In this document: piece by piece, positions 1-10,197 of the stretch
Layout of the letters: each line of letters begins with the position of its first letter
How positions within the stretch are numbered: position 1 is the first letter of the stretch
NCBI GenBank assembly: GCA_016872555.1
Contig: VGZO01000009.1
Coordinates: forward strand, 1 to 64,000
Origin: Planctomycetota bacterium
GTDB taxonomy: Bacteria > Planctomycetota > Planctomycetia > Pirellulales > UBA1268
Length of the DNA: 64,000 bases
Direction of reading: 5' to 3'
Position numbers and translations under genes: made by a program
The notes under the pieces: model-generated
Told to the model about the DNA's origin: nothing
Database searches by the model: none
What the model saw: the letters and a program-made list of their open reading frames with translations, nothing else

Positions 1-214
1 CCGGGAAAGCCCGCCGCACGATGCGGCGCCCGTCGACCGTGGGAACCCTCGGCGTTCCCACCGGTCGACCGGAGGTGACAAAGGCCATGGAGGGCTTTGT
101 CACCGGGAAAGCCCGCCGCACGATGCGGCGCCCGTCGACCGTGGGAACCCTCGGCGTTCCCACCGGTCGACCGGAGGTGACAAAGGCCATGGAGGGCTTT
201 GTCACCGGGAAAGC
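1..214. repeat. 102-bp tandem repeat of hairpins (2.1 copies)
   Basis: A unit starting CCGGGAAAGC recurs at 1, 103 and 205, so the period is exactly 102 bp; the third copy breaks off after ten bases. Each unit holds three inverted repeats: a GCCGCA/TGCGGC stem, a longer GTCGACC...GGTCGAC stem with GGGAAC/GTTCCC inside, and a 25-bp imperfect palindrome with GACAAAG/CTTTGTC arms (77-101 and 179-203). The 25-bp core returns in reverse complement at 44309-44333 in another tandem array. The array ends about 50 bp before pyrB. No T-tract follows the hairpins, so a simple intrinsic terminator is unlikely. It resembles REP/BIME-type intergenic elements in architecture only. Confidence 0.9.
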
Positions 215-261
215 TAGAATCTCCGCCGCGCCATCGCTTCCCCCCTTCGCCTTTCGTGCCG

Positions 262-1242
262 ATGCCCACCGCTCCGTTCACCACCGAAGCCCCCCCCGCG
301 TGGCGGCACCGTCACCTCCTCGACCTCGAGCGGCTCGACGCCGCCGAGATCGAACTGCTCCTCGACACCGCCGGGCGGTTCAAGGAGGCGACCGACGGCT
401 GCCGCACCAAGCTCGCAGTCCTCGGCGGCCGGACGGTCGTGAATCTGTTTTTCGAGAACTCCACCCGCACCCGCACCAGCTTCGCCCTCGCCGCCCGGCG
501 GCTAGGCGCCGACGTGGTCGACTTCTCGGCCTCGGCCAGCAGCCTCGCCAAGGGGGAGTCGTTCATCGACACGGCGAGGAACCTCGAAGCGATGGGGATC
601 GACGTCGTCGTCGTCCGCCACGCCACGCCGGGCACGCCCCACCTCCTGGCGCGGCACCTCGCCGCCGGCGTGATCAACGCCGGCGACGGTCCCCACGAGC
701 ACCCCACCCAGGGGTTGCTCGACATCTTCTCGATCCGTGAACGGCGCGGGAGCCTGGCCGGGTGCACGGTGGGCCTCGTCGGCGACATCGCCCACAGCCG
801 CACGGCGCGCTCGAACCTCCACGGGCTCCTTGCCCTCGGCGCGAAGGTGATCCTTTGCGGCCCGCCGACGCTCGTCTCGCCGCGCTGGGAGGAGCTCGGC
901 GCCGAGGTCTCGCACGACCTCGACGCGATCATCCCTCGCTGCGACGTGCTCAACCTGCTGCGGATCCAGTTCGAGCGGCAGAACACGCGACCTTTCCCGT
1001 CGGTTCGCGAATATGCCGCGCTGTACGCGATGACCGGCGAGCGCCTCCGCCGGGCCCGCCCCGAGCTGCTGATCCTCGCCCCCGGTCCGATCAATCGGGG
1101 CGTGGAGATGACCGCCGACGTCGCCGACTGCCCGCAGTCGGTGATCCTCGACCAGGTGACCAACGGCCTGGCGGTGCGGATGGCGGTGTTGTGGCTGTCG
1201 TGCAACGCCCGGCCGGCGGCCGCGGCGGGAGGGCAGGGCTGA
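262..1242 (+). CDS. pyrB: aspartate carbamoyltransferase catalytic subunit
   Basis: Catalyses carbamoyl phosphate + L-aspartate to N-carbamoyl-L-aspartate, the committed step of pyrimidine synthesis. The 326-residue protein has the carbamoyl-phosphate signature STRTRTSF at 67-74, KGES at 97-100, HPTQ at 147-150 and PGPINRG near the C-terminus, in family order and at normal length. I chose the ATG at 262; an in-frame ATG at 199 would add 21 residues encoded partly by the upstream repeat and is implausible. The stop overlaps the pyrC start (TGATG), so the two are translationally coupled. No pyrI regulatory subunit is nearby. Confidence 0.97.
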   Translation: MPTAPFTTEAPPAWRHRHLLDLERLDAAEIELLLDTAGRFKEATDGCRTKLAVLGGRTVVNLFFENSTRTRTSFALAARRLGADVVDFSASASSLAKGESFIDTARNLEAMGIDVVVVRHATPGTPHLLARHLAAGVINAGDGPHEHPTQGLLDIFSIRERRGSLAGCTVGLVGDIAHSRTARSNLHGLLALGAKVILCGPPTLVSPRWEELGAEVSHDLDAIIPRCDVLNLLRIQFERQNTRPFPSVREYAALYAMTGERLRRARPELLILAPGPINRGVEMTADVADCPQSVILDQVTNGLAVRMAVLWLSCNARPAAAAGGQG

Positions 1243-2516
1243 TGGGAACGCTCCTGGTGCGCGGCGGACGGGTGATCGATCCGGCGCAGGGGATCGACCG
1301 GGTCGACGACGTGCTGGTGCGCGACGGCGTGGTGGCGGCGATCGGCCGGGCAGCCGGGCCGACTGACGAATCGCTCGACGCCGCCGGGATGATCGTGGCA
1401 CCGGGGCTGGTCGACATGCACGTCCATCTCCGCGAGCCGGGGCGCGAGGAGGACGAGACGATCGAGACCGGCACCCGTGCCGCCCTCGCCGGCGGGTTCA
1501 CGAGCGTCGCCTGCATCCCCAACACCGAGCCGCCGATCGACACCCAGGCGGCGGTCGGCTTCATCCACCAGAAGGCCGCCCGCGCCGATGCCTGCAACGT
1601 GTTCGTCGTCGGCTGCGTGAGCCGCGACCGGGCGGGGAAGGAGTTGGCCGACATCGGCGCGCTGTTCGAAGCGGGCGCGGTGGCGTTCAGCGACGACGGG
1701 GCACCCGTCTACGACGCCGAGCTGATGCGCCGGGCACTGGAATACTGCCGGATGTTCGACGTCCCGATCCTCGCCCACGAGGAAGTCCTCGAGCTGACCC
1801 GCGGCGGCGTGATGCACGAGGGGGCGGTGTCGCTGGCGCTCGGCCTCGGCGGCTGGCCGGCGGCGGCCGAGGAGATCATGATCGGCCGCGACATCGCCCT
1901 GGCCGCGTTCACCGGCGGGCGGCTGCACGTGATGCACGTCACGACCGCCGGCGGCGTGGCGCAGGTCCGCGAGGCGAAGGCGCGCGGGATCCGCGTCACG
2001 GCGGAGGCCTGCCCGCACCACTTCACGCTCACCGACGAGGCGCTGCGCTCGTTCGACGCCAACTGCAAGATGAGCCCGCCGCTGCGCACGGCCGCCGACG
2101 TCGAGGCGATCATCGCCGGACTCGCCGACGGGACGATCGACTGCATCGCCACCGACCATGCCCCGCACGCCCGCGAGAAGAAGATGCTCGAGCTCGACCG
2201 GGCGCCGTTCGGAATCCTCGGCCTCGAGACCGCCGTCGGGCTGGCGGTGACGCGGCTGGTGGCGACGGGGCGGCTCGACTGGCCGCGGCTCGTCGACGCC
2301 CTCAGCACCGCTCCGGCGCGGATCCTCGGCGTGCCACGCGGCACGCTCCGCCCCGGTGCCGTGGCCGACATCACCGTCATCGATCCCGACGTCACCTGGC
2401 AGGTCGACGTCGGCTCCTTCCGGTCGAAGAGCGTCAATTCGCCGTTTCACGGCTGGACGCTCCGGGGCCGGGCCGCCGCGACGATCGTCGCCGGGCGCGT
2501 GAAGTTCCGCCGCTGA
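1242..2516 (+). CDS. pyrC: dihydroorotase, class I
   Basis: Cyclises N-carbamoyl-aspartate to dihydroorotate. It is an amidohydrolase of 424 residues with the metal-binding DMHVHLRE at 58-65 (H60, H62), D151/D152 in AFSDDGAP, H179, H232 in HVMHV and the catalytic D305 in ATDHAPH. This order and length fit the class I bacterial enzymes that work beside PyrB. Its ATG at 1242 shares a base with the pyrB stop. The NYN gene follows 19 bp downstream, so pyrB-pyrC-NYN looks like one transcript. Confidence 0.96.
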   Translation: MGTLLVRGGRVIDPAQGIDRVDDVLVRDGVVAAIGRAAGPTDESLDAAGMIVAPGLVDMHVHLREPGREEDETIETGTRAALAGGFTSVACIPNTEPPIDTQAAVGFIHQKAARADACNVFVVGCVSRDRAGKELADIGALFEAGAVAFSDDGAPVYDAELMRRALEYCRMFDVPILAHEEVLELTRGGVMHEGAVSLALGLGGWPAAAEEIMIGRDIALAAFTGGRLHVMHVTTAGGVAQVREAKARGIRVTAEACPHHFTLTDEALRSFDANCKMSPPLRTAADVEAIIAGLADGTIDCIATDHAPHAREKKMLELDRAPFGILGLETAVGLAVTRLVATGRLDWPRLVDALSTAPARILGVPRGTLRPGAVADITVIDPDVTWQVDVGSFRSKSVNSPFHGWTLRGRAAATIVAGRVKFRR

Positions 2517-2535
2517 AACAGGGGCCGGGGCGCCG

Positions 2536-3021
2536 ATGACGCTGATCATCGACGGCTACAACCTGCTCCACGCCTCGGGGGTGTTCGGGGCCGACCGCGG
2601 GCCGCGCGGATTCGAGCAGTCGCGCGTCGCGCTGCTCGATCTGCTCGCCGACTTCCTCGGCGACGACGCCGGCGACTGCCTGGTGGTGTTCGACGCGGCG
2701 CGCTCGCCCGACGGCCTCCCCGGCCGGCTCGTCCACCGTGGGATCCGCGTCTGGTTCGCACGCGAGTATCCCGATGCCGATTCGCTGATCGAGGAGTTGG
2801 TCGCCGGCGACGACGCTCCCGGCAGCCTGGTCGTCGTGTCGGGCGACCGGCGTCTCCAGGCGGCCGCGCGGCGGCGGCGGGCGACGGCGGTGGGCCCCGA
2901 TCAGTGGCTCGCCGAACGGCGCTCGAGGGCCCGCGCCGCCCGGCGCCCCGCCGAATCGAAGCCCCCTCCGCCCGAGCCCGGCGACGTGGCCGCCTGGAAG
3001 CGCTACTTCGGCCTCGACTGA
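2536..3021 (+). CDS. YacP-like NYN domain protein (PIN-fold RNase-like)
   Basis: A 161-residue protein of the NYN/YacP (DUF901) family, a PIN-like fold that in relatives binds or cleaves RNA. Visible acidic motifs are IIDGYNLLH at 4-12, VVFDAARS near 55 and VVSGDRRLQ near 100, giving the Asp residues expected of a metal site. The C-terminal 30 residues are basic and Pro-rich, then end in WKRYFGLD. It is the last gene of the pyrB-pyrC run and converges on the sigma54 activator gene with only 7 bp between stops. No catalytic role here is proven; family membership is fairly secure. Confidence 0.85.
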   Translation: MTLIIDGYNLLHASGVFGADRGPRGFEQSRVALLDLLADFLGDDAGDCLVVFDAARSPDGLPGRLVHRGIRVWFAREYPDADSLIEELVAGDDAPGSLVVVSGDRRLQAAARRRRATAVGPDQWLAERRSRARAARRPAESKPPPPEPGDVAAWKRYFGLD

Positions 3022-3028
3022 CGGGCTG

Positions 3029-5011
<1,983 letters not shown>

Positions 5012-5224
5012 GGCATCGGCCGGGAAAAGGTGTCCCCGTCACCTCCTCCCGCCCCATGATGTGCCGGGCAAGGACGGGTGGCGAGGGCGCCCGGGCGGGC
5101 AACGAAGGGCGGGAGACAAATGATTTCGCGGGGGAATCGGGTTTGCCGCGTCGAACCGGGCCAGACTAGCATGGCGGCACCGTTCAAGGGGCCGGATGCC
5201 CCTTCCGCCAGCCGGAGGCTGTCC

Positions 5225-6619
5225 ATGATGCCGCTGTCGTCGTCCCGGCCCACCACCGCCGGCGTTTCCCGCCCGCTGGCGGCCGTCGTGCTGGCGGCCC
5301 TGGCCGTTGTGCCGGGCGTCACGGCTCGCGCCCAGATGGGTGGGTTCGGCTTCGGTCAGGCGGTCGGGGGAATCTCGATCGACACCTCCGGCATCGTCCG
5401 CAACCTCGAGCCCGGCGCCATCGCCGAGCTGGCGACGAAGCGCCGCGACGCGCTGGCCAAAGCCGGTGGCCGTCCCACCGCGGCCAGCGAGCTGCGGAAG
5501 GTGTCGCTGGCCCGCGTCATCGCCGCCGTCGAAGCGGCCGCGACCGGCGGCAAGCCGCTCCCTCCCGAGGTGCTGTTCCTCGGCGGCCTCGAGCGGGTCA
5601 CGCACTTGTTCGTCGACCCCGAGGGGCACGACATCGTGCTCGCCGGCCCCGCCGACGCGGCGGTGGTCGATGCCGCCGGCAACGTCGTCGCCTCCAACAG
5701 CCGTCGGCCGCTGTTGCAGCTCGAGGACCTGGTCGTCGCGCTCCGCGCCATCGACGGCGCCCGCGACGGCGGGATGCGCTGCTCGATCGACCCCGATCCC
5801 GCCGGCGTGACGAAGGTCCAGCAGTTCCTCCGCGACCAGAAACCCGTCACCGGGCGGCCCGACACCACGCTCCGCAAAATGGAGGAGCTGCTCGGTCCGC
5901 AGCGGGTCAGCGTCGGCGGCGTGCCCGCCGACAGCCGGCTGGCCCGCGTGCTCGTCGCTGCCGACTACCGGCTCAAGCGGATCGGCATGGGCCTCGAGCC
6001 CTCGGGCGTGACCGGGCTGCCGAGCTACGTGTCGATGCTCACGACCGCGCCGGCGGGAGGCATGCTGCCGCGCTTCTGGCTCGAGGCGTCGTACGACCCG
6101 ATCGCCCGCGATCCCGACGAGCTGGCGTGGCGGATCGGCGGGCGGCGGATGACCTGCCTGACCGAAAACGACATTGTCGGCCGCGACGGCACGGTCCGCG
6201 GCGCCGGCGGCACCGACCGCCGCGCGGCGACGTGGTGCGAGGCGTTCACGAGCCACTACGACGAGCTGGCAGAGAAGCAGCCGGTGTTCGCCGAACTGGT
6301 CAACTGCGTCGATCTGGCCGTGGTCGCGGCGCTGATCCACGGCCGCCAACTCGACAAGCGCGCCGGGCTCGACCTCACCCCGCTCCTCGATCCGGCGCGC
6401 GTCAAGGTCCCCGCCTACGACGCGCCGGCGACCGTGCCGACCGTCGCCAGCGCCATCGAGCGCGGCGGCCGGTGGGTGGTGTCGGCGTCGGGGGGAGTGC
6501 AGTTCCAGCCCTGGGCATTCGCCAGCGCCACGGTCGACGAGGCCGATGCGACGCTGTCCACGGCCCGGGGCACCGCCCTGGCCGCCCGTGGCGGCGCCGG
6601 CTCCTGCTGGTGGGACTGA
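5225..6619 (+). CDS. secreted DUF1598-like planctomycete protein
   Basis: Function unknown. The 464-residue product has a signal peptide (hydrophobic run about 18-33, ending TARAQ) and a body with motifs such as LPPEVLFLGGLERV, GMRCSIDP and GLEPSGVTGLPSYVSML that I associate with DUF1598, a family seen mainly in planctomycetes; this assignment is from memory. The start is the ATG at 5225, six bases after GGAGG; another ATG follows at 5228, and earlier in-frame ATGs lack ribosome sites. It is divergent from the FHA/sigma54 activator, which makes it a candidate target, and converges on mfnE with 39 bp between. Confidence 0.8.
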   Translation: MMPLSSSRPTTAGVSRPLAAVVLAALAVVPGVTARAQMGGFGFGQAVGGISIDTSGIVRNLEPGAIAELATKRRDALAKAGGRPTAASELRKVSLARVIAAVEAAATGGKPLPPEVLFLGGLERVTHLFVDPEGHDIVLAGPADAAVVDAAGNVVASNSRRPLLQLEDLVVALRAIDGARDGGMRCSIDPDPAGVTKVQQFLRDQKPVTGRPDTTLRKMEELLGPQRVSVGGVPADSRLARVLVAADYRLKRIGMGLEPSGVTGLPSYVSMLTTAPAGGMLPRFWLEASYDPIARDPDELAWRIGGRRMTCLTENDIVGRDGTVRGAGGTDRRAATWCEAFTSHYDELAEKQPVFAELVNCVDLAVVAALIHGRQLDKRAGLDLTPLLDPARVKVPAYDAPATVPTVASAIERGGRWVVSASGGVQFQPWAFASATVDEADATLSTARGTALAARGGAGSCWWD

Positions 6620-6658
6620 CCGGCGGGGACGATCGCGCTTCGGCGGTGACCGGCCCGC

Positions 6659-7267
6659 TCAGCGTGGAGCCACCGCGTCCCGGCTCGGGCAGGCCCAGCC
6701 GATCCAGGTCAGGCCCGCGGCGGCACGCGGAAACCAGTCGTCCACCCAGCCGGCGGCAGCGGCGGCCTCGAGCGCGTCGCCTCCCACGACGGGAGGCGGG
6801 CAGCTCTTGAGCAGCAGCAGCGGCCGACCGGCGACCCGCGCCGCCAGCGCCGCGATCGAATCGCTCGTCACCTCCCAGCCGCGCGGGCCCGCCGCCCGCT
6901 CGTCGGCGAGGAACGCCGCGGCGTCGAGGACGCCCCCGCCGCGTGCCGAGGCGGTGAGCGGCAACCCGAGCTCCCCGGCCACGAGGCGCCCCGTGATACC
7001 CATCAGCGCGATCGCGAGGTCGTGAACCACCGCGCCGTCGAGCCCTCCGGCGGCGTCGACGCGCCGCAGTCCGTCGACGATCGCCCCGCCGCCGACGACG
7101 ATCAGCGGCGTGCCCGCGGCCGCCAGCGCCGCGTGGCAGGCGTGCAGCCGGGCCGGCCAGTCGGCCATCGTCAGCAGGCTGCCGCCGCACTTCACGACCG
7201 GGTCCGCCGGGATCCGCGTCGCTTCCCCGCGGAGCAGGCCGCCGTCCCATCCCGCCACGGGGTTCAT
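6659..7267 (-). CDS. mfnE: amino acid kinase-fold protein, MfnE-like furan phosphate kinase
   Basis: A 202-residue protein of the amino acid kinase fold, with the N-terminal phosphate loop VVKCGGSLL, the glycine-rich IVVGGGAIVDG, DLAIALMG and a final LLLLKSCPP strand. In methanogens MfnE phosphorylates 5-(aminomethyl)-3-furanmethanol phosphate to the diphosphate in methanofuran biosynthesis. The assignment here rests on fold plus the company of mfnF and mfnD. Its ATG overlaps the mfnF stop (ATGA). It is the last gene of the ten-gene minus-strand run. It could also serve the bacterial methylofuran variant; the exact substrate is inference. Confidence 0.8.
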   Translation of the reverse strand: MNPVAGWDGGLLRGEATRIPADPVVKCGGSLLTMADWPARLHACHAALAAAGTPLIVVGGGAIVDGLRRVDAAGGLDGAVVHDLAIALMGITGRLVAGELGLPLTASARGGGVLDAAAFLADERAAGPRGWEVTSDSIAALAARVAGRPLLLLKSCPPPVVGGDALEAAAAAGWVDDWFPRAAAGLTWIGWACPSRDAVAPR

Positions 7268-8298
7268 GGCAATTCCCCGAGCGCGACCAGCGCCAGCGCG
7301 TGGGCCGGGGCGACCCGCGCCACCGCCGGCCCGAGCCGCTCTGCCACCGACACCACCGGCACGCGCCAGCCGACGACCCCGAGCGCCCGCCGCGCCAGGC
7401 AGTCGCCATGCCCGGAGAGAACGACTGCCGCCGGGGGCGCGGGCAGTGCCGCGGCGACGCGCCGCAGCGCCCGCGCCACCGCGCGCGACTGCGCCGCGGC
7501 ACAGGCCTCGGCCAGAGCCAGCGCGTCGGCACTGGAAAACGCCTCCGGATCCTCGAGGATCATCCGCGCCAGCCTGGCGCGCGACAGGGGGCGGGTGAAC
7601 GGCCGGCCGTCGGCGGTGTCGGTGTCGGCCGGATCCTCGGCCAGACCGCCGAGGAGGAGCCAGGCATCGCGCGAGAGGGCGTAGCGCTCGGCGACGACGG
7701 GGCAGGCGATCCCGCCGCGATCGACGCGGCGGACGAGCGCCGCCACGGGCGTCCGCTCGACGCCGGTGTAGACCAGTTCGCCGGAGCGGAGCCGGCCGAC
7801 GTCGTCGGCGGCGCGCGGGGCGGGGCTGCCGGCCACGAGGGGAATGACGTCGACCGTCGTCGAGCCGACGTCGATCGACACCGCCGGGAAGGCGGGGGCT
7901 TGGGCGGCGGCGAGCCGGGCCACGGCGTGCCAATTCGCGGCGGCGACGGTCAGCGGAGCGGCACAGGCGGCTTCGGGCGCGACCAGCGCACCGTCGGTGG
8001 CGAGGATCGCGACGGGGGCGGCCACCGGCCGGGCCGCGGCGACCACGGCCGCGACGATCGCCTGCACCCCCTCGGCTCGGCTCGCGTAGCAGTCGGCAAT
8101 CTCGCCGGTCATCGTCGCCACCACCCGCCCGGGGCGGCGCTCGGTGACGAGCTCGGCGAGGCGGGGGGCGAGGCGCTGCGGCTGTCGCCAGAGGGGAAAC
8201 GGCTCGGCATGGGCATCGCCGCGCCCGTCGGCCGCTTTGAGGTTCGCTCCGCCGATGTCGAAGGCAAGAACGGCGCGGCGGTCAGCCGGAGGGCACAT
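7264..8298 (-). CDS. mfnF: H4MPT-linked C1-pathway protein, MfnF-like (ASKHA/hydantoinase fold)
   Basis: About 344 residues with the two phosphate motifs of the ASKHA/hydantoinase-oxoprolinase fold: LAFDIGGANLKAA near the N-terminus and SIDVGSTTVDVIP in the middle. This matches the family long annotated as an H4MPT-linked C1-transfer protein, whose archaeal member MfnF couples the furan diphosphate to glutamyl-tyramine. I chose the ATG at 8298, nine bases after a GGAG; ATGs at 8313 and 8343 would lengthen the overlap with mfnD, which is already 17 bp. The stop overlaps mfnE. A planctomycete using methanofuran-type cofactors would need this step. Confidence 0.84.
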   Translation of the reverse strand: MCPPADRRAVLAFDIGGANLKAADGRGDAHAEPFPLWRQPQRLAPRLAELVTERRPGRVVATMTGEIADCYASRAEGVQAIVAAVVAAARPVAAPVAILATDGALVAPEAACAAPLTVAAANWHAVARLAAAQAPAFPAVSIDVGSTTVDVIPLVAGSPAPRAADDVGRLRSGELVYTGVERTPVAALVRRVDRGGIACPVVAERYALSRDAWLLLGGLAEDPADTDTADGRPFTRPLSRARLARMILEDPEAFSSADALALAEACAAAQSRAVARALRRVAAALPAPPAAVVLSGHGDCLARRALGVVGWRVPVVSVAERLGPAVARVAPAHALALVALGELP

Positions 8299-9358
8299 CG
8301 GCGGCGGCTCCATCCGGGGTCGCGATCGCGTAGCTGCCGTCACGTTCCCGGCGACCTGGCCACCGTGCCACTTTCCCGGCGGCCGTCGCCAGCAGGGCGC
8401 CTAGCAGGCTCGCGCTCCCCGCTCGGGCCAGCCCGACGAACGACGTCGTCAGCCGGGGATTGACCTCGAGGACGCGGTCAGCGTCTCCATCGTCGCGGTG
8501 CCCGAGGATCATGTCGACTCCCACCCACCCGGCCGCCGGGGCGCTGGCGCGCTCGAGGGCGGCGATCGCCCGGCCGGCGAGGGTTGCGGCACGGTCCGCC
8601 AGCGCCGCGGGCAGGTCGCAGCGGCCGCCGAGAAACCGCCGGTCCTCCGCCGAAAACAGGTGACGCACCGGGGGGAGGATGCGGTGCCCGGCGGGACCGC
8701 ACAGCGCCGACACGCCGACCGAGACCCCGGCGGCGTGGCGTTCGAGCCGCCGCGGGCGCGGCGCGGGGAGCAGATCCGCCGGCGTGTCGAGACGCGCGAA
8801 ACCGTCGCCGCCACAGCCATCGAGCGCCTTGACGACGGCGGGCAGGGCGAATCCCGGCGGCCAGGTTTCGTCGGGCCCGAGACGCCGGCCGGCCGGCACC
8901 GGCACGCCGCCTGCCGCCAGCGCGAGGGCCGTCGCGTGTTTGTCGGCGGCGCGGGCGATGAACGCCCCCTGCGGCGCGGCGACCCGGCCCCCGGCGGCGC
9001 GGACGGCGGCGACGCGGTCGGCGAGGAGACCGTCGCTCTCCGGGGCGACGATCAGCGTCCAGTCGGCCCCGGCGCCGAGGGCGACGAGCCGGTCGAGCTC
9101 GGCACCGCGCGGCACCGGCTCGACGTGCACCGGCCCTGTCGCCGCCGAGAGCAGCGGCGGCCGGGATGCATCGAGGAGCAGCGTGAGGTCGAATTCGCCG
9201 GCGCGGAGGCCGTCGGCGACGAGGGCCGCGAGCATCGCCCGCCCTTCGGCGACGACGGCCGCCAGCGTGGCCGACGACGGCAGCGGCGCGGTCTGCGGAC
9301 CGTGGAGGCCACCGCTGCAGGCCCACTCGTGGAGCACGACGCGCACGGCGGCAGTCAA
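8282..9358 (-). CDS. mfnD: ATP-grasp ligase, MfnD-like (tyramine--glutamate ligase family)
   Basis: A 358-residue ATP-grasp protein: lysine/glycine loop VVKALDGCGGDGFARL, the metal-binding VGVDMILG and VLEVNPRLTTSFVG. In methanogens MfnD ligates glutamate to tyramine, the first amide of methanofuran. The start is a TTG at 9358 that overlaps the stop of the Rieske-SufT gene (TTGA), so translation is probably coupled; an in-frame GTG at 9346 is the alternative. It lies directly upstream of mfnF and mfnE. No tyrosine decarboxylase (MfnA) or MfnB is in the window, so the rest of the pathway must be elsewhere. Confidence 0.82.
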   Translation of the reverse strand: MTAAVRVVLHEWACSGGLHGPQTAPLPSSATLAAVVAEGRAMLAALVADGLRAGEFDLTLLLDASRPPLLSAATGPVHVEPVPRGAELDRLVALGAGADWTLIVAPESDGLLADRVAAVRAAGGRVAAPQGAFIARAADKHATALALAAGGVPVPAGRRLGPDETWPPGFALPAVVKALDGCGGDGFARLDTPADLLPAPRPRRLERHAAGVSVGVSALCGPAGHRILPPVRHLFSAEDRRFLGGRCDLPAALADRAATLAGRAIAALERASAPAAGWVGVDMILGHRDDGDADRVLEVNPRLTTSFVGLARAGSASLLGALLATAAGKVARWPGRRERDGSYAIATPDGAAADVPSG

Positions 9359-10128
9359 AAGATGCCGAGCTGGTCGCGGGCCGCGTCGGACATCCGGTCG
9401 GGGGTCCAGGGGGGATCCATCACGATCCGCACCTCGACGCCGCGGACGGCCGCGTGCCGGCCGACGGCGCGCTTGGTGTCGGCGATCAGCTGCGGACCGG
9501 CAGGGCAGGCAGGGCTCGTCATCGTCATGTCGATCGACACCTGCCGGCCCGCCGGGTCGTCGGCCGCCGCACTGACCGTGACCCCGTACACCAGCCCGAG
9601 GTCGACGATGTTGACGAACAGCTCCGGGTCCTTGACCTCGCGGAGCATCTCGCGGACCGCGTCCTCCGAGACCTCGCCGCCGCCATCGGTCGCCACGGCG
9701 TGCGGCTCGACGCCACCGGCAGGGGCGGCCCGGGGCGCGCTTGCGACCGGAGCGGGGCTGGCCGCGACGGGCGCGGTCGCGGGGCTTCCCGCCGGCGGTG
9801 GGCCGCCGCCGGGGGCCCTGCGGAGGCGGATCCAGACGCCGCCGTCGGCGACGCGCACCTCGTGGCAGCGGGTCGGCCGGACCGCCGGCATCGACAGGGC
9901 GGCTCCGGTGCGGACGTCGAACTTCGCACCGTGCCGCGGGCAGGCGACGGCGAAGCCGACCAGCGCGCCGTCGGCGAGCGTGCCGCCATCGTGGGTGCAG
10001 ACGTCGTCGATGGCGTGGAACGCGCCGCCGACGTGGAACAACGCCACCACCTCCCCCTCGACCTCGACGAGCTCGCGGCCGGGATCGGGGATCGCGGACG
10101 CGTCTGCGACCCGGGTGAAGCCTTCCAT
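9355..10128 (-). CDS. Rieske [2Fe-2S] - SufT/MIP18 fusion protein
   Basis: A 257-residue two-domain protein. Residues 1-105 are a Rieske ferredoxin with ligands C44-x-H46 and C63-x2-H66 (CTHDGG, CPRHGAKF), the standard spacing. A Pro/Ala-rich linker follows at about 106-150. Residues about 155-257 are a MIP18/SufT (DUF59) domain with KDPELFVNIVDLGLVYGV and the conserved Cys in TSPACPAGP. SufT proteins help mature Fe-S proteins; here that module carries its own electron-transfer cluster. The gene sits 69 bp after sufD and overlaps mfnD. The fusion is plainly visible; that the Rieske part feeds electrons to cluster assembly is inference. Confidence 0.9.
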   Translation of the reverse strand: MEGFTRVADASAIPDPGRELVEVEGEVVALFHVGGAFHAIDDVCTHDGGTLADGALVGFAVACPRHGAKFDVRTGAALSMPAVRPTRCHEVRVADGGVWIRLRRAPGGGPPPAGSPATAPVAASPAPVASAPRAAPAGGVEPHAVATDGGGEVSEDAVREMLREVKDPELFVNIVDLGLVYGVTVSAAADDPAGRQVSIDMTMTSPACPAGPQLIADTKRAVGRHAAVRGVEVRIVMDPPWTPDRMSDAARDQLGIF

Positions 10129-10197
10129 CGGACGGTTTCCAGCGGACGGGAGACGGAGGAGGGTTTCAGCCGGCCGGAGGCGGCACGGCCGGCACGG

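Noticed and set aside
1-214. CRISPR array
   Set aside because: The units are direct, with no unique spacers between short repeats, and no cas genes are in the window.
199-261. Earlier pyrB start at 199
   Set aside because: It would encode part of the tandem repeat and a proline-rich stretch absent from the family; the ATG at 262 fits better.
312-2549. Long minus-strand frame over pyrB-pyrC
   Set aside because: Antisense shadow of two well-supported genes with perfect family motifs.
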